From the NCBI RefSeq assembly GCF_026151205.1, contig NC_087080.1:443812-507811 (forward strand): a stretch of DNA of 64,000 bases. The letters are read 5' to 3'. A program made the position numbers and the translations under genes. Of the stretch, positions 35,604 through 47,452 are shown one piece after another. The notes under the pieces were generated by a model. The model had not been told where the DNA came from. It saw nothing but the letters and a program-made list of their open reading frames with translations, and ran no database searches. Every line of letters begins with the position of its first letter. Position 1 is the stretch's first letter. The stretch is from Bolinopsis microptera. Taxonomy: Eukaryota > Ctenophora > Tentaculata > Lobata > Bolinopsidae.

Positions 35604-36599
35604 CAACTTTACAAAATATGATCTTTTTTAGAACTTTACTATAATATGTAGTATAATAATTTAATAGAACATCTCGTACTACAGACTATATTCCATGCCT
35701 GCTCCTAATCACTCAATATTCACGGCTTACACAACTTTACAAAATCTGAGCTTTTTTAGAACTTTACTATGATAGTGCATATAATAACTTTATAGAAAAT
35801 CTCGTACTACAGACTATCGTTCCAAGACTATCTTTAACTCACTTTTCAAAATTCTTACTCTACCAAACTCATTACTCTGTCCCAGAACCAAATAAAATTG
35901 TTCCTTTTTTCGAACCCTATTGTGGTTCATCTTCCTATTATGTTCCCTCATGTCTATAGATAATGCTTGACTTACTTCAATCCGTCTTAATTATGTCTGA
36001 CTCTATACATCATGACGAAATCAGTTCTTCTGACGATCCCTCTGCTCCTCCTCCTCGTGTCACTTTTGAGTAGTACTTTGCGTCGGGTACTTCTCCCCAC
36101 TCCACTTGTTGCCTCCGACTCCAAGTCTTCCTATCCAAAATGATATGGCGAGAAGCTCCTCTCCGGATGATTAGATTCGCTCCCTATCTTCATTTCCAGG
36201 TATGTATTGATCAGCTTTTCTCCACCGCCCCTGGGGGATGATAATCCCCCATAGTTATTCAATCCAGTCTAAGTTTACTTTATAAATTCATTACTCTTCC
36301 ACATCTATCAAATCTTTTCGTTTTTAGGTTGGAAGAATAGCGTAAAACTTTTTGGAATCAACTGCTCCTACTAGAATGTATTTACAACCTGGTAAGTCTC
36401 CAAGTCTCCGAGTCTCCTCCCAACATCTTTCCATTGTTTCTTTTACTGTGTATCTCTCTTGTTCCACTGGTGTTCCTCTTAATTATCAACCTCTTTGCGT
36501 CTCTCTCTTCTTCTCACACCATGTCTCCGTCTTCCACTCGTTTTCCAACATTTTGGACAGTCCCCTGTATTATCGTACTGTTCTTCCCTCCAGCTTTCC

Positions 36600-37330
36600 A
36601 TATCTGTGTCTTCTTCTAATGTTTCACGTGTCTCCTTCTAATGTTTCACGTGTCTCTTCCCAATGTCTCCATGTGTCTACATCCAATGTCTACATGTGTC
36701 TTCTTCCAATGTGTTCACAATTCACATGTCTCCTTCACAAGTCTCCACGTGTTTCCTCCCAATGTTTTCATATGTCTCTTTCCAATGCCATGTGTCTTCT
36801 TCCAATTTCTCCATGTGTCTTCTTCCAATGTGTTCACGTGTCTCCTTCCAATGTCCGCATGTGTCTTTTTCCAATGTCTTCATGTGTCTTCTTCCAACAT
36901 GTTCACGTGTCTCCTTCACAGGTCTCCACGTGTCTCCTCCCAATGTTTTCATATGTGTCTTCCCAATGCCATGTGTCTTCTTCCAATGTCTTCACGTGTC
37001 TTCTTCCAATGTGCGCACGTGTCTCTTTCACAGGTCTCCATGTGTCTTCTTCCAATGTGCTTACGTGTCTCTTTCACAGGTCTCCATGTGTCTTCTTCGT
37101 GACCTCCAATTCATCTGTCATCCAATCAGTCTCCGATCCATGTTTCTATGTGACCTACAATCCATGTGTCCTCCAATCTGTCTCCGATCCATGCTTCTAT
37201 GTGACCTCCAATCCATGTGTCCTCCAATCTGTGTCCGATCCATTTTTCTATGTGACCTCCAGTCTATCTGTCATCCAATCTGTCTCCGATCCAATGCCTC
37301 CGATCCAATGTCTCCTTGTGTCTCCTTCAA
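36600..37330. repeat. Imperfect 'cttccaatgt(ctt)cacgtgtct' repeats inside LTR element
   Basis: Degenerate tandem repeats of about 24 bases. They produce overlapping plus-strand frames of 153-336 codons with no retroviral or cellular motif; I do not call a gene. CACGTG recurs in many units. Confidence 0.75.
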
Positions 37331-37689
37331 ATGTTTCTCCTTCTAGATTTACCCTGGAATAATGGTTAATGCTTTGTCACCACTCGCCATGCTCCTATAG
37401 TATTTCCACTATTTGCCACTAGTATTGCCACTGCAATGCCAATATCTCCAAATGGATTTACGTGTCTCCCTCCAATATCAGTACTCACCACGGTCCAACA
37501 GCACCTTTATAATTACCACTAGTATCGCCAGCGTAATATCTCCTAGTGCCTCGACGTGTCTATTTCTAATACAACCTCTCACACGTCACCAATCACCATG
37601 CTTCAATAGTATTCCCACTATTTATCACCTCTTACCATGTTCCAATAGTAATTCCACTATTTATCACATCCTGTGTTCCAATAGTAATT

Positions 37690-38390
37690 CCACTAGTCAC
37701 CATTAGTACCACCACCTCCAATAGTAATTCCACTAGTCACCATTAGTACCACCACCTCCAATAGTAATTCCACTAGTCACCACTAGTACCACCACCTCCA
37801 ATAGTAATTCCACTAGTCACCACTAGTACCACCACCTCCAATACTAATTCCACTAGTCACCACTAGTACCATCACCTCCAATAGTAATTCCACTAGTCAC
37901 CACTAGTACCACCACCTCCAATAGTAATTCCACTAGTCACCACTAGTACCACCACCTTCAATAGTAATTCCACTAGTCACCACTAGTACCACCACCTCCA
38001 ATAGTAATTCTACTAGTCACCACTAGTACCACCACCTCCAATAGTAATTCCACTAGTCACCACTAGTACCACCACCTCCAATAGTAATTCCACTAGTCAC
38101 CACTAGTACCATCACCTCCAATAGTAATTCCACTAGTCACAATTAGTACCACCACCTCCAATAGTAATTCCACTAGTCACCATTAGTACCACCACCTCCA
38201 ATAGTAATTCCACTAGTCACCATTAGTACCACCACCTCCAATAGTAATTCCACTAGTCACCACTAGTACCACCACCTCCAATAGTAATTCCACTAGTCAC
38301 CACTAGTACCACCACCTCCAATACTAATTCCACTAGTCACCACTAGTACCATCACCTCCAATAGTAATTACACTAGTCACCACTAGTATC
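37690..38390. repeat. 40-bp minisatellite inside LTR element
   Basis: About 17 copies of a unit containing 'ccactagtcaccactagtac' and 'cacctccaatagtaatt'. Confidence 0.93.
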
Positions 38391-39635
38391 AAATTGGAAC
38401 TATTCGCAAAACAAGCAACTGAGCAAACAACCGCTATCTTGTTTAATAGAGGAAACTGAATACTTTTAAAAACTCGCAAACTATAACTAAACATTTAACG
38501 ACAGCCACTCTATATCTTAGATCATGGCTCAGCCCCAGGTGCTCTTATTATATTAAACACCCAGCTCAGACGTAAAACGATATTATTCTTCAACCTTATA
38601 TAAATGTTTCAAGTGCACACCAATACAAGTACAACCATAACTTTCTATCTTGCACTTCACTCACTCAATACAATACTCACCTGTCCGTTACATTTCTCAG
38701 CCCTGTATTTCTCGACTTTCACTATCATTATTAAACCAGTGTCTCACACAGTCACTCCTTGACTTTAATTACAAAACTGCTTTCGTATCATCATATTCGA
38801 GTATTCGACCTGCTAATTCATCACATTCTTCACATAAAAAGCAGTACTATAACTATAACTAGTTTCTTTCATCATAGAAAATACCATACCCTGGCACCCC
38901 CCAAAACATAAAACGCACTCAAAACAAACCACGTTTTCAAACCAATACACTGCTTAAATTCACTAGTGACGTCACATCTCTCCGAATAACCTCCCTCTCC
39001 CTCTCCCTATCCAATGCTAGCCTCACCCGGGTCTCATTTATATAAATTTCATCTGTCGACTCTCTCCCCATACCTCTCTCGCCCACTCCAAACTCCTCCT
39101 CTCCAAACTCCCCCTCTCGCTATCTTCCATAATATAAACAATCGTAGCGCTACAAAAAGAAAACAAGTCTGACACACAACAGAACGATTCAGCAGGCAGC
39201 CACTCCCACTGAGGCTCTGGTGGCTGAACGTATGTCAAGTCTGCCGTCTTAAAACTTAAAATAAGAAACAGTAAACCATGAACTCCTCACGTACCACCCT
39301 CGATAATAATCATAACACTCTCTCGATAAAATCTCTCAACGGACTGACATTTATTCCTCGAAATATCTCCTCAGCCCCTCCTAACCAGTGCCCCTCCGGT
39401 ATCTAACCTCCCTTCCCCTCCATGATGAAAGAAACCCAAAAATATCATTTAAACTTCACACTTAACCGTGCCTTCATTTACTGCTCTTGCGCTGCACTAA
39501 TCTGACAACGGTACCTGGCAACACTGTTACAACGTAACGTAACTATACTCCTCACCTGTCAATTCACTCTTGAATAATAAGTAATCTCCTCCCTACCTTA
39601 ATTAAACTACAAACAATCTATCCTATAATAAAATA

Positions 39636-39655
39636 GGATCCTACCGTTCGCGCCA
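39636..39655 (-). other. Putative primer-binding site of the LTR element
   Basis: Two bases inside the LTR at 39658, the minus strand reads TGGCGCGAACGGTAGGATCC. The leading TGG complements the CCA end of a tRNA, and the rest is compatible with an acceptor stem and T-arm. The priming tRNA is not identified. Confidence 0.55.
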
Positions 39656-39657
39656 TT

Positions 39658-40777
39658 TGTAAGCAGTCATCACTTGCTTCAGATTCGTAGATTATTTGTA
39701 GTAATTTAGGTTACGAACAACAAAAACGAAAGTAATAATTATGGTAAAAAAGGGTAAGAAACAAAATGATTAACAATCCAATTACCACAAAATACACTTC
39801 CTAATTACTCTGACTTATAACGCCCTACATCTACTGTAAAACACACGTCCTTACTCTACCCTTACTTATCACCCTCGTTAACCGTCTCTAACGGAGTCTT
39901 ACCCTTAAACTACACTTACATAACACTGCACTTTTAGCCCTCGCTGACCGTCCTTATATCAGGCCCAAATCCACTATAGTTCATTCTCGCTCTACCTGAG
40001 CCCGATTGTTGTTGACACGAACCCACTCGTGTTGGATTAACCCGTGTTAACCCTGGCTACAACACAGCCTATTCCTGCTCTCCTGAGTTAACCAATGTTG
40101 ACTCTCCCAATGTTGACTCTCCCTACGACTCTCCCTATGCTCATTTCCTCCGCACAGTTCCACTAACTACAGTCCACGATAATGCTCTCTCCAGGATCCT
40201 AACGTAACAGGTCCTGGCTCCAAACTCCAAAGTGTCCTACATCAATGGCCCTCGATTCGGGCAAACTCAATCTCCTCTTCTGACCTTTCCACCGGACCTT
40301 ATATAATGTCCTGTCCGTGGTTTTTCACCCGACCTCTCTAACCAGACTCACGTGCCCTTACTCACACCTTTGGCAGCTGGTCTTATCTCCCACTAAAGCT
40401 TCATTGTCCCGAGTCCAGGTGTTACGACTATTCATCTTTTTACCAAAGCTTCCTGTCTGATGACCTCTGAATCCATAGTTTGTTAGAGCTCACATCTATC
40501 TTTGACTCTCTATCTACACAAAGGGTTTACGTCTGAGTTCTCCTAGAACCATTGTCTCTCCTCCAGAGTGACATATTTCTCGTCCGTCCAGGTGAGGTCC
40601 AACCCACAATCTCCATTGTATTCTCTTTCTCTAACTTTCCCTAACCACAGACCAGAACTGGATGTTCCACTTCCACTGCCTTATTACACAATACTGCCTT
40701 ATTACACAATACTGCCTTATTACACAATACTATCTAAAATCTATCAAATAATCTAGATCAAATAATCACGGCATACA
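39658..40777 (-). repeat. LTR (5' LTR if minus-oriented)
   Basis: Partner of 34484-35603, same 1,120-base length, TG...CA ends. Followed by target-duplication copy ATAG. Confidence 0.93.
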
Positions 40778-41081
40778 ATAGTTTCATCGCAAAGTAAACA
40801 ACCGACTTCCGGGGTCAGTAAAAGTGCACTTAAAGGTATACTAACACTTATTTTCATTTTCCATCCTGGCCTCAACTCAGACGTAATGTTTTCTGCACGT
40901 CCAGGCTGCCAAAAGGATGACCCTTAAACCGGGCTGGGGACCCGAGATATAAAGTAGGGGGTACGGTCCCCCTGCGGGAGCTATGCCCAAATATTAAATT
41001 CAAGTAGTGACAGTAGTGAAAATTAGCTAAAACCGGCTATAGAATAAAAAATACATATAAAATATTATTCAAAAGTATAGC

Positions 41082-41452
<371 letters not shown>

Positions 41453-41521
41453 TCAGATTCTTGAGTGCTAATATTCTCATATTATTGTAATATCTTACAA
41501 CTTGACGTAGACTTTCCTGGT

Positions 41522-41830
41522 ATGGAAAAGACCCTCTGTTCCAGCTGCTCTAAGGTTTCTGAAGATAATGCAGAGGGACCAGGACAAGAAGAAGGAGAAC
41601 CAGAAGAAGAGGTGGATAAAATAACAACCGACGAAGATACGGGTGCTACTACGGACTCGGAGCCCGATTGGGATTCTGAACAGTTTTCATTAAGGCACCT
41701 AAATTGGTGGCAGGCCAGATTTGAAGTTGATAGAGAGGAGAGGGTTGGCTGCCCCCTTGCACCAGACCTTGCAGTCCTGATTTCCGAAGGTTCAATTCAA
41801 AACATCGATGAAGAAGAAAATACTGAATGA
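41522..41830 (+). CDS. Small acidic ORF with CxxC start, upstream of DUF7869-like gene
   Basis: From ATG 41522 a frame of 102 codons reads MEKTLCSSCSKVSEDN..., then an acidic stretch (EEGEPEEEVDKITTDEDTG) and LRHLNWWQARFEVDREER, ending EEENTE and TAA/TGA context at 41828. The composition is not repeat-like, unlike most frames here, and it lies 250 bases before the first exon of the next gene on the same strand. It may be a separate small gene, an alternative first exon, or a second protein of a mobile unit. I do not recognise the family. Confidence 0.45.
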   Translation: MEKTLCSSCSKVSEDNAEGPGQEEGEPEEEVDKITTDEDTGATTDSEPDWDSEQFSLRHLNWWQARFEVDREERVGCPLAPDLAVLISEGSIQNIDEEENTE

Positions 41831-42083
41831 GTGAAATATAACTATTTACTTATTAATATTAACATTAATTGGTTTTTTAATTTGTGTAAAACTGTCTTAT
41901 TTCATTTTTCGATAGATTTTCCGATTATCATTTGGTATCGTCATATTGAACGTTTTTTTTTTGCTAGGAAATTTATACCTGCATGGCTTCATTTGTTGTA
42001 CAGTGTATCACTACCGTGCATGATGTGCACAATTTGAGGCGATTCTGATCCAGCATAACATAACATTCTCTAGCTAAAACAAT

Positions 42084-42134
42084 ATGTCACAGTTAGTCGA
42101 GTACTCGGAATCTTCCCCCAGTGACCACTTGTCA
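42084..42134 (+). CDS. DUF7869-like gene, exon 1
   Basis: ATG start, MSQLVEYSESSPSDHLS, donor A|GTAAGT, phase 0. The upstream sequence 'aaaacaat' before ATG is acceptable for animal initiation. Confidence 0.6.
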
Positions 42135-42316
42135 GTAAGTTACCAAATTAATGTGTTAATGATAAGATTAAGATTTAAATATTACTCTGTACCTTTATTT
42201 GATATAACCATTGCAATTCCTAATGATTAACGTGAACAGTTAAAGTTGTCGCACCATTGAAAGATGTAAGGGTTGCTTTTCATTTTCTGCAAATTTAATG
42301 ACATTGCCGTTCACAG

Positions 42317-42415
42317 TCACAGAACTGTCATCCGGATGACGATCAACCCTACCGTGTTATTCCAGCCCTTCCTGCTCGGTTGATAACAATCTCGTCATCC
42401 TCGTCTTTGTCTCCC
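42317..42415 (+). CDS. DUF7869-like gene, exon 2
   Basis: Acceptor 'ccgttcacag', donor C|GTAAGA, 33 codons (SQNCHPDDDQPYRVIPALPA...). A second acceptor six bases on (tcacag) would drop two residues. Confidence 0.65.
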
Positions 42416-42553
42416 GTAAGACCGCATTTTCACTTTATTATCTTTTCTAAATTTAACCTTTACAAAATTGAGTTTGTAGTCCTTGTCAAAAACTATTTAC
42501 TGGCTATCTTGCTTATACTCGGTCACTGTATGTTAACCTAATGATTTATCTAG

Positions 42554-42781
42554 GACCTTATCACTCTCAATCGGAGGAAGAAACAGAAAAGCAACAGAAA
42601 AAAAAGACGGGATTGCAGGAATCCCACCAGAGAAACTGCTGGAGCTGCCCGCAGTAAGCAGAAGGAAAAGCACCCGATGAGGACAGTTACAAAATGCTGT
42701 TCAAGCAACTGTTTTGAGGTATTATCGAAAGACAGAATTGAAGAACTCCACACCTTATACTGGAGTCTCTCTAGAAGAAAG
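42554..42781 (+). CDS. DUF7869-like gene, exon 3
   Basis: Acceptor 'gatttatctag', donor G|GTAAAT, 76 codons, phase 0. Lysine/arginine-rich start, then TVTKCCSSNCFEVLSKDRIE, a Cys motif typical of the family's N-terminal half. Confidence 0.75.
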
Positions 42782-42911
42782 GTAAATTCATAAGTAACTT
42801 ATTTTAGGTGTTTGTCAATCCTTAACATTCCAAGTAAATAAACTTGCTTATTTGAACATATTATCCTATATGATTGTACGTGACTGCTAGTGCTATAAAA
42901 TAAATTAACAG

Positions 42912-43067
42912 GCTGCTGCTTGGATGTCGAACTTGCTGATTTCTAAGCCCGTCTCTCGGCGTAGAAAAAATCAGAGTCACAGTAAGACACGAACGGTTAC
43001 CATCGAGTACAATATCACTACCGAGGGTGGTGATAGTGTTGCTGTGTGCCAGTCATTTTTTATGCAG
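42912..43067 (+). CDS. DUF7869-like gene, exon 4
   Basis: Acceptor 'aaattaacag', donor G|GTACTT, 52 codons, ending VAVCQSFFMQ, which aligns with the 'VCKxFFLxTL' stretch of relatives. Confidence 0.75.
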
Positions 43068-43191
43068 GTACTTCAGTAAATTATATTTATTTTATGCAAT
43101 GACGACTTTCGTGGCAAATAGCAAAACTTTTTGTATACAATTTTTCTAACATTCCAACTTGTCATAAATAGTTCACATGTCAGGTTTTTAG

Positions 43192-43373
43192 TCTACGTTC
43201 ACAAAGACCTGAAGACCAATCAAAACGGCTATCGAGACAAAGAGAGCGATGAGCAAGAGCAAGAGAACAGTTATCTGGGCTGTTCCAAAGGAGACGAAAA
43301 AGCTTATCGTCAAACATGTTTACTCTTACCAGCCATCAATCAGCCATTACAGGCGTGAACATGCCCCCAATAG
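43192..43373 (+). pseudogene. DUF7869-like gene, exon 5 with in-frame TGA
   Basis: The acceptor 'caggtttttag' gives the frame STFTKT-stop-RPIKTAIETKRA, continuing to KETKKLIVKHVYSYQPSISH and YRREHAPNR. The frame after the stop is clearly the conserved one and leaves phase 2, matching exon 6. The TGA lies seven codons into the exon. Confidence 0.75.
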
Positions 43374-43502
43374 GTAAAAATGACTTAAATAACTTAAATA
43401 CTTGGATTTCCGTTCTTGATTTTAGTTCTTATTTAAATTTCTTATATTTATTCCTATCAATATTTGTCTTTTGACCTACCAAGTAAATGATAACATTTTT
43501 AG

Positions 43503-43699
43503 GCTCTACCTTCCATGTGAGCTGACAGTAAAGGAGATGCACAAGAGATACGTGGAAGAGAACCCAGCAAACAGTGTGTCATACAGCACTTATTGGCGAT
43601 TGGTGAAGGATCTAGGAATAAGTTTCACCAAGCTCGGCAATGAGCAGTGCAGTACGTGCGATGGGTACCACCAGCACAAAGCTGATGAAGTCTGTGGAG
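43503..43699 (+). CDS. DUF7869-like gene, exon 6
   Basis: Acceptor 'aacatttttag', donor G|GTAAAC, phase 2 in, phase 1 out. Reads LYLPCELTVKEMHKRYVEEN and later LGNEQCSTCDGYHQHK, the Cys-x2-Cys knuckle that precedes the catalytic-like domain. Confidence 0.8.
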
Positions 43700-43825
43700 G
43701 TAAACAATTTCTTATTAGTGATTAGTTATTGATTTATTGAACAACATTCGGTTTGAAATAGTATTTGTAAAACACAGCTCTCTGTATCTTATTAAGTAAA
43801 AATAGTACCATACTTTTCACTGCAG

Positions 43826-44625
43826 GTATTGTTGACTGCCGAACGTGCTTGAACTATGCAGTCCACAAGCGGGAGTACAGAGAAGCACGACAGCATTATG
43901 AAAAGGACCGGGGGGAGAATCCTCAATGTTCATTCTCAGTGGACATGGAGAAAGTCTTGCTACTACCTCACATGCCACAGTATAAAGAGGCTATATTCAC
44001 TCGGAGGCTGGTGACATTTAATGAAACATTTGCTAGACTGGGGTCTGATAGCGCCCCATTAGCGATAATATGGCACGAAGCTATTGCTGGGAGAAAAGAT
44101 GAGAACGTTTCTTCAACCTGGGTGAAAGCTATAAGGCATTTTGCTGAAGGGAGGATTGGTGAAAGCCGGGAAATCATTCTGTGGGCAGATAATTGTTCCG
44201 CGCAGAACAAATGCTGGACACTTTACACCGCATTATGTTCACTCATAAACAGCCCTGACCTCGAGCTTGATAAAATAACTGTAAAATATCTGGAGCCAGG
44301 CCATACATTCATGAGCGCTGACTCATTTCACCACAAAGTGGAACTGTCCATCAAACAGTGTGGACAGCTTCATAACTATGAGGACTTTGTTGATGCAGTA
44401 GCAAAGGTCGGTACTGCTGTGTCTATGGCCTGTTCTGACTTCCATTCGTGGCCTAGGTCATATGGGACGAGCAACCGCTGCAAAACTGAACGACCACTGC
44501 TCGAGATGGTGAAGGTCGTTAGGTTTCAGCGTGGCTCGGTGGAAATGGAGTGGAAATCGGAGCATAACGAGGTTTCTTTCCGTTCTGCTCCATTTCTGCG
44601 GCAGAAAGAAGAGCGGTTTAGGTAA
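43826..44625 (+). CDS. DUF7869-like gene, exon 7 (main domain, ends at frameshift)
   Basis: Acceptor 'ttcactgcag' in phase 1. Reads GIVDCRTCLNYAVHKREYRE through the D, D and E motifs to APFLRQKEERFR and a TAA at 44623. Because family members continue with a 'P..I..aKKkDI' tail, and this tail exists in the +1 frame up to 44788, I regard the stop at 44623 as the result of an indel. Confidence 0.82.
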
Positions 44626-45164
44626 TATTATAGCTTTCCCACAAGATCAACCGCGGGGTATAGCAAGTGCTAAAAAGAAAGACATAGTTCAAAAACTTTG
44701 TAAACTTATGAGCCCCCGCAGTAGAGTATTTTGGGTTGATCTTCACAGCTCTGACCATGCAGCAGATCTCAATAGAGTATTTGATTAATATTTATTAAAT
44801 ATTAATGTGTATTTTCATTTACCATTTATTTATGTACAGTGTTACTTACAATTATGTTACATTTTTATACCCTTGTTTTTCTTTGCCTCGCGTTACGATA
44901 TCAATAATTCGCAAATCATTGGTCTTTATGAAGAAAGCCTCATCTGAGTTCTTAATTTAATTTCTAAAGAAAGAAAATTATTTATTATTATCCCGTACTT
45001 TCACCAATCAACTCTTCGTTGAAATGCTGGTAGAATTCCGACTATTTTTTAATCCGCTGGGAGAAGGGAGTGTTTTCGTGTTCCTAAACCACCACCAATC
45101 AATTTGTCGTAAAATTTTAGGTCAGAATGATCGCAGATAAAGTTTCCACTAATGTGGCTGTACT

Positions 45165-45545
45165 TAAGCACTTTTCTCAGAAAACGAAATTTTCAAATTT
45201 TCTATTTCAGCGTGTCCCCTTTTTATAACCAATGTTTCATCACAACTGTTTAAGGCTAATTTTTCGTTTTACTTTCGATGACCAATGGTTTGAACGGGTC
45301 ATTTTCATCGGAACATGGAGCTTTTGCCGATGCGGCTGTACTTAAGCACTTTTGTCAGAAAACGAAATTTCAAATTTTCTATTTCAGCGTGTCACCTATT
45401 TACAACCAATGTTTCATCACAACAGTTTAAGGCTAATTTTTGTTTTACTTTCGATGACCAATGGTTTGAACGGGTCATTTTCATCAGAACATGTAGTATT
45501 TGCCGATGTGACTGTACTTAAGCACTTTTCTAAGAAATTGAAACT
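45165..45545. repeat. ~175-bp tandem repeat, just over two copies
   Basis: Each copy starts 'gtacttaagcacttttgtca' and includes 'accaatgtttcatcacaac' and 'gaccaatggtttgaacgggt'. The short plus-strand frames follow the repeat. Confidence 0.85.
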
Positions 45546-45899
45546 GTAATTTGTGATTTTGAGGCACTTTCCGAGAAGTTAGGATGATGAAACCTTGTCA
45601 TAAGTCTCAAAAGTCGACAAAGTACCTTAGAAACATAGTGGGTGCAGTTTAAATTGGACAGTAGCTAGCCCAGAGCAATTACAGAATTGAAATCTTTAAA
45701 GTCAATTTGCACAAAATGAACCTTGTGTTACTTAAGCACTTTTGTCAGAAAACGGCAGTACTATACTAGTAGTTACTATAGTAACACTACTAGAAAGACT
45801 CGTATGAGTCGTCGCGGCTCGTCTGTTTCACCCTTATAAACATTCTCTTTCACTATTAGTACTAATAGTAATAATAAACAGATTCCTAAGTAATGTTAC

Positions 45900-46335
45900 C
45901 TTATAGTAACACTACTAGGAATGTAGTTACTATACTCTATAGTAACACTACTAGGAATGTAGTTACCATAGTAACACTACTAGGAATGTAGTTACCATAG
46001 TAACACTACTAGGAATGTAGTTACCATAGTAACAATACTAGGAATGTAGTTACCATAGTAACACTACTAGGAATGTAGTTACCATAGTAACACTACTAGG
46101 AATGTAGTTACTATAGTAACACTACTAGGAATGTAGTTACCATAGTAACACTACTAGGAATGTAGTTACCATAGTAACACTACTAGGAATGTAGTTACCA
46201 TAGTAACACTACTAGGAATGTAGTTACCATAGTAACACTACTAGGAATGTAGTTACCATAGTAACACTACTAAGAATGTAGTTACCATAGTAACACTACT
46301 AGGAATGTAGTTACTATAGTAACACTACTAGGAAG
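45900..46335. repeat. 29-bp minisatellite with GTTACCATAGTAAC core
   Basis: About 15 copies of the X-box-like core joined by 'actactaggaatgta'. Some units carry GTTACTATAGTAAC. Confidence 0.94.
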
Positions 46336-46429
46336 CTGATTGATTCTCCCACACGTATACTGCGAGTGTAATTATATTAGATTCCCTTTTTCTAATTATT
46401 TCTTCTCCCCTTATGCTACAGTAGTCGCT

Positions 46430-47000
46430 GTAGTCCCCTTATACCTTGTAATTTGTTTTAACTTTGTGTTAACTTCTCGTCTTATACCGTGTAATTTGTT
46501 TTAACTTTGTGTTAACTTCTCGTCTTATACCTTGTAATTTGTTTTAACTTTGTGTTAAAACTTCTCGTCTTATACCTTGTAATTTGTTTTAACTTTGTGT
46601 TAACTTCTCGTCTTATACCTTGTAATTTGTTTTAACTTTGTGTTAACTTCTCGTCTTATACCTTGTAATTTGTTTTAACTTTGTGTTAACTTCTCGTCTT
46701 ATACCGTGTAATTTGTTTTAACTTTGTGTTAACTTCTCGTCTTATACCGTGTAATTTGTTTTAACTTTGTGTTAACTTCTCGTCTTATACCTTGTAATTT
46801 GTTTTAACTTTGTGTTAACTTCTCGTCTTATACCTTGTAATTTGTTTTAACTTTGTGTTAACTTCTCGTCTTATACCTTGTAATTTGTTTTAACTTTGTG
46901 TTAACTTCTCGTCTTATACCTTGTAATTTGTTTTAACTTTGTGTTAACTTCTCGTCTTATACCTGGTAATTTATTTTAACTTTGTCTTAACTTCTCGTAT
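46430..47000. repeat. 43-bp minisatellite (cttataccttgtaatttg...)
   Basis: Thirteen copies; units end 'tttgtgttaacttctcgt'. Nearly identical, with c.tggta / gtgta variants. Confidence 0.94.
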
Positions 47001-47391
47001 TTTTTGTGAACGAGTAATACTACCAAGAAGGGGTATCCTAGGAAGTTACTTGAACTTATAACAGTTATAACAGGTACCCCTTATTACACCCCTATAATAC
47101 CCCTCCTCAATTAACCCTCCATCAAGTTTCCTATAATTCGGCTGAGTCAAGTCTCCTGAGCCTATAGTATCCAAGAATTCAAATATTTCGGCCACACACA
47201 TGACAAATACAACCGCATTTTGAATATTTTAGCGTGAAAATTTACAACAAAAAGACCAAACAAATTTCTAAATTTGTATTGCGTGTATGTTGTAAGCAAA
47301 ATAACTAATTTAGCCAACATCTCTAGAAACAAGCATTTGAGGGCGTATTATGATTCATAAGTTGTATAATATTCATATATATTATATATAT

Positions 47392-47452
47392 AACTTTCCT
47401 AATGTTCGCAAAGACACATATAATATGTGTCTTTGCGAACATTAGGAAAGTT
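47392..47452. repeat. Perfect 61-bp palindrome (30-bp arms, 1-base spacer)
   Basis: The left arm begins AACTTTCCTAATGTTCGCAA and continues to 47421; the right arm, 47423-47452, is its exact reverse complement. It is flanked on the left by a TA-rich tract that is itself partly palindromic. In RNA it would form a perfect hairpin. Confidence 0.92.

Larger units (their letters stand above)
34480..40781 (-). mobile_element. Non-autonomous LTR retrotransposon (LARD-like), probably minus orientation
   Basis: Two 1,120-base direct repeats (34484-35603 and 39658-40777), each starting TG and ending CA, bound a 4,054-base interior. ATAG flanks the pair (34480-34483 and 40778-40781), a 4-bp target duplication. 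On the minus strand a TGG-starting primer-binding-like site follows the LTR. The interior has no gag, protease, RT or integrase; it holds minisatellites and a degenerate CT-rich segment. This is the pattern of a large retrotransposon derivative mobilised in trans. Confidence 0.92.
42084..44788 (+). pseudogene. DUF7869-type protein, seven exons, with premature TGA and a late frameshift
   Basis: Exons 42084-42134, 42317-42415, 42554-42781, 42912-43067, 43192-43373, 43503-43699 and 43826 to 44788 join in phase with GT-AG introns. The product begins with a basic region (RRKKQKSNRKKRRDC) and the segment KCCSSNCFEVL. It then has SHYRREHAPNR and CSTCD, then a C-terminal domain with SVDMEK (Asp 43942), WADNCSAQN (Asp 44188), YLEPGHT (Glu 44293) and SADSFHHKVE. 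This order matches, from memory, the animal 'DUF7869' proteins, abundant in cnidarians and arthropods. Their D...DN...E residues suggest an RNase H-like, transposase-derived fold. Two defects are visible. There is an in-frame TGA at 43210-43212 (a CpG-type CGA to TGA change would explain it). There is also a one-base frame change between about 44600 and 44622, after which the conserved end (IAFPQDQPRGIASAKKKDI) continues in the next frame to TAA. Sequencing error cannot be excluded. Confidence 0.75.

Noticed and set aside
36352..37362. 336-codon frame inside the LTR element, considered as gag
   Set aside because: No zinc knuckle, major homology region or protease motif; composition follows the degenerate 'ttccaatgt' repeat, and the element seems to be in the opposite orientation.
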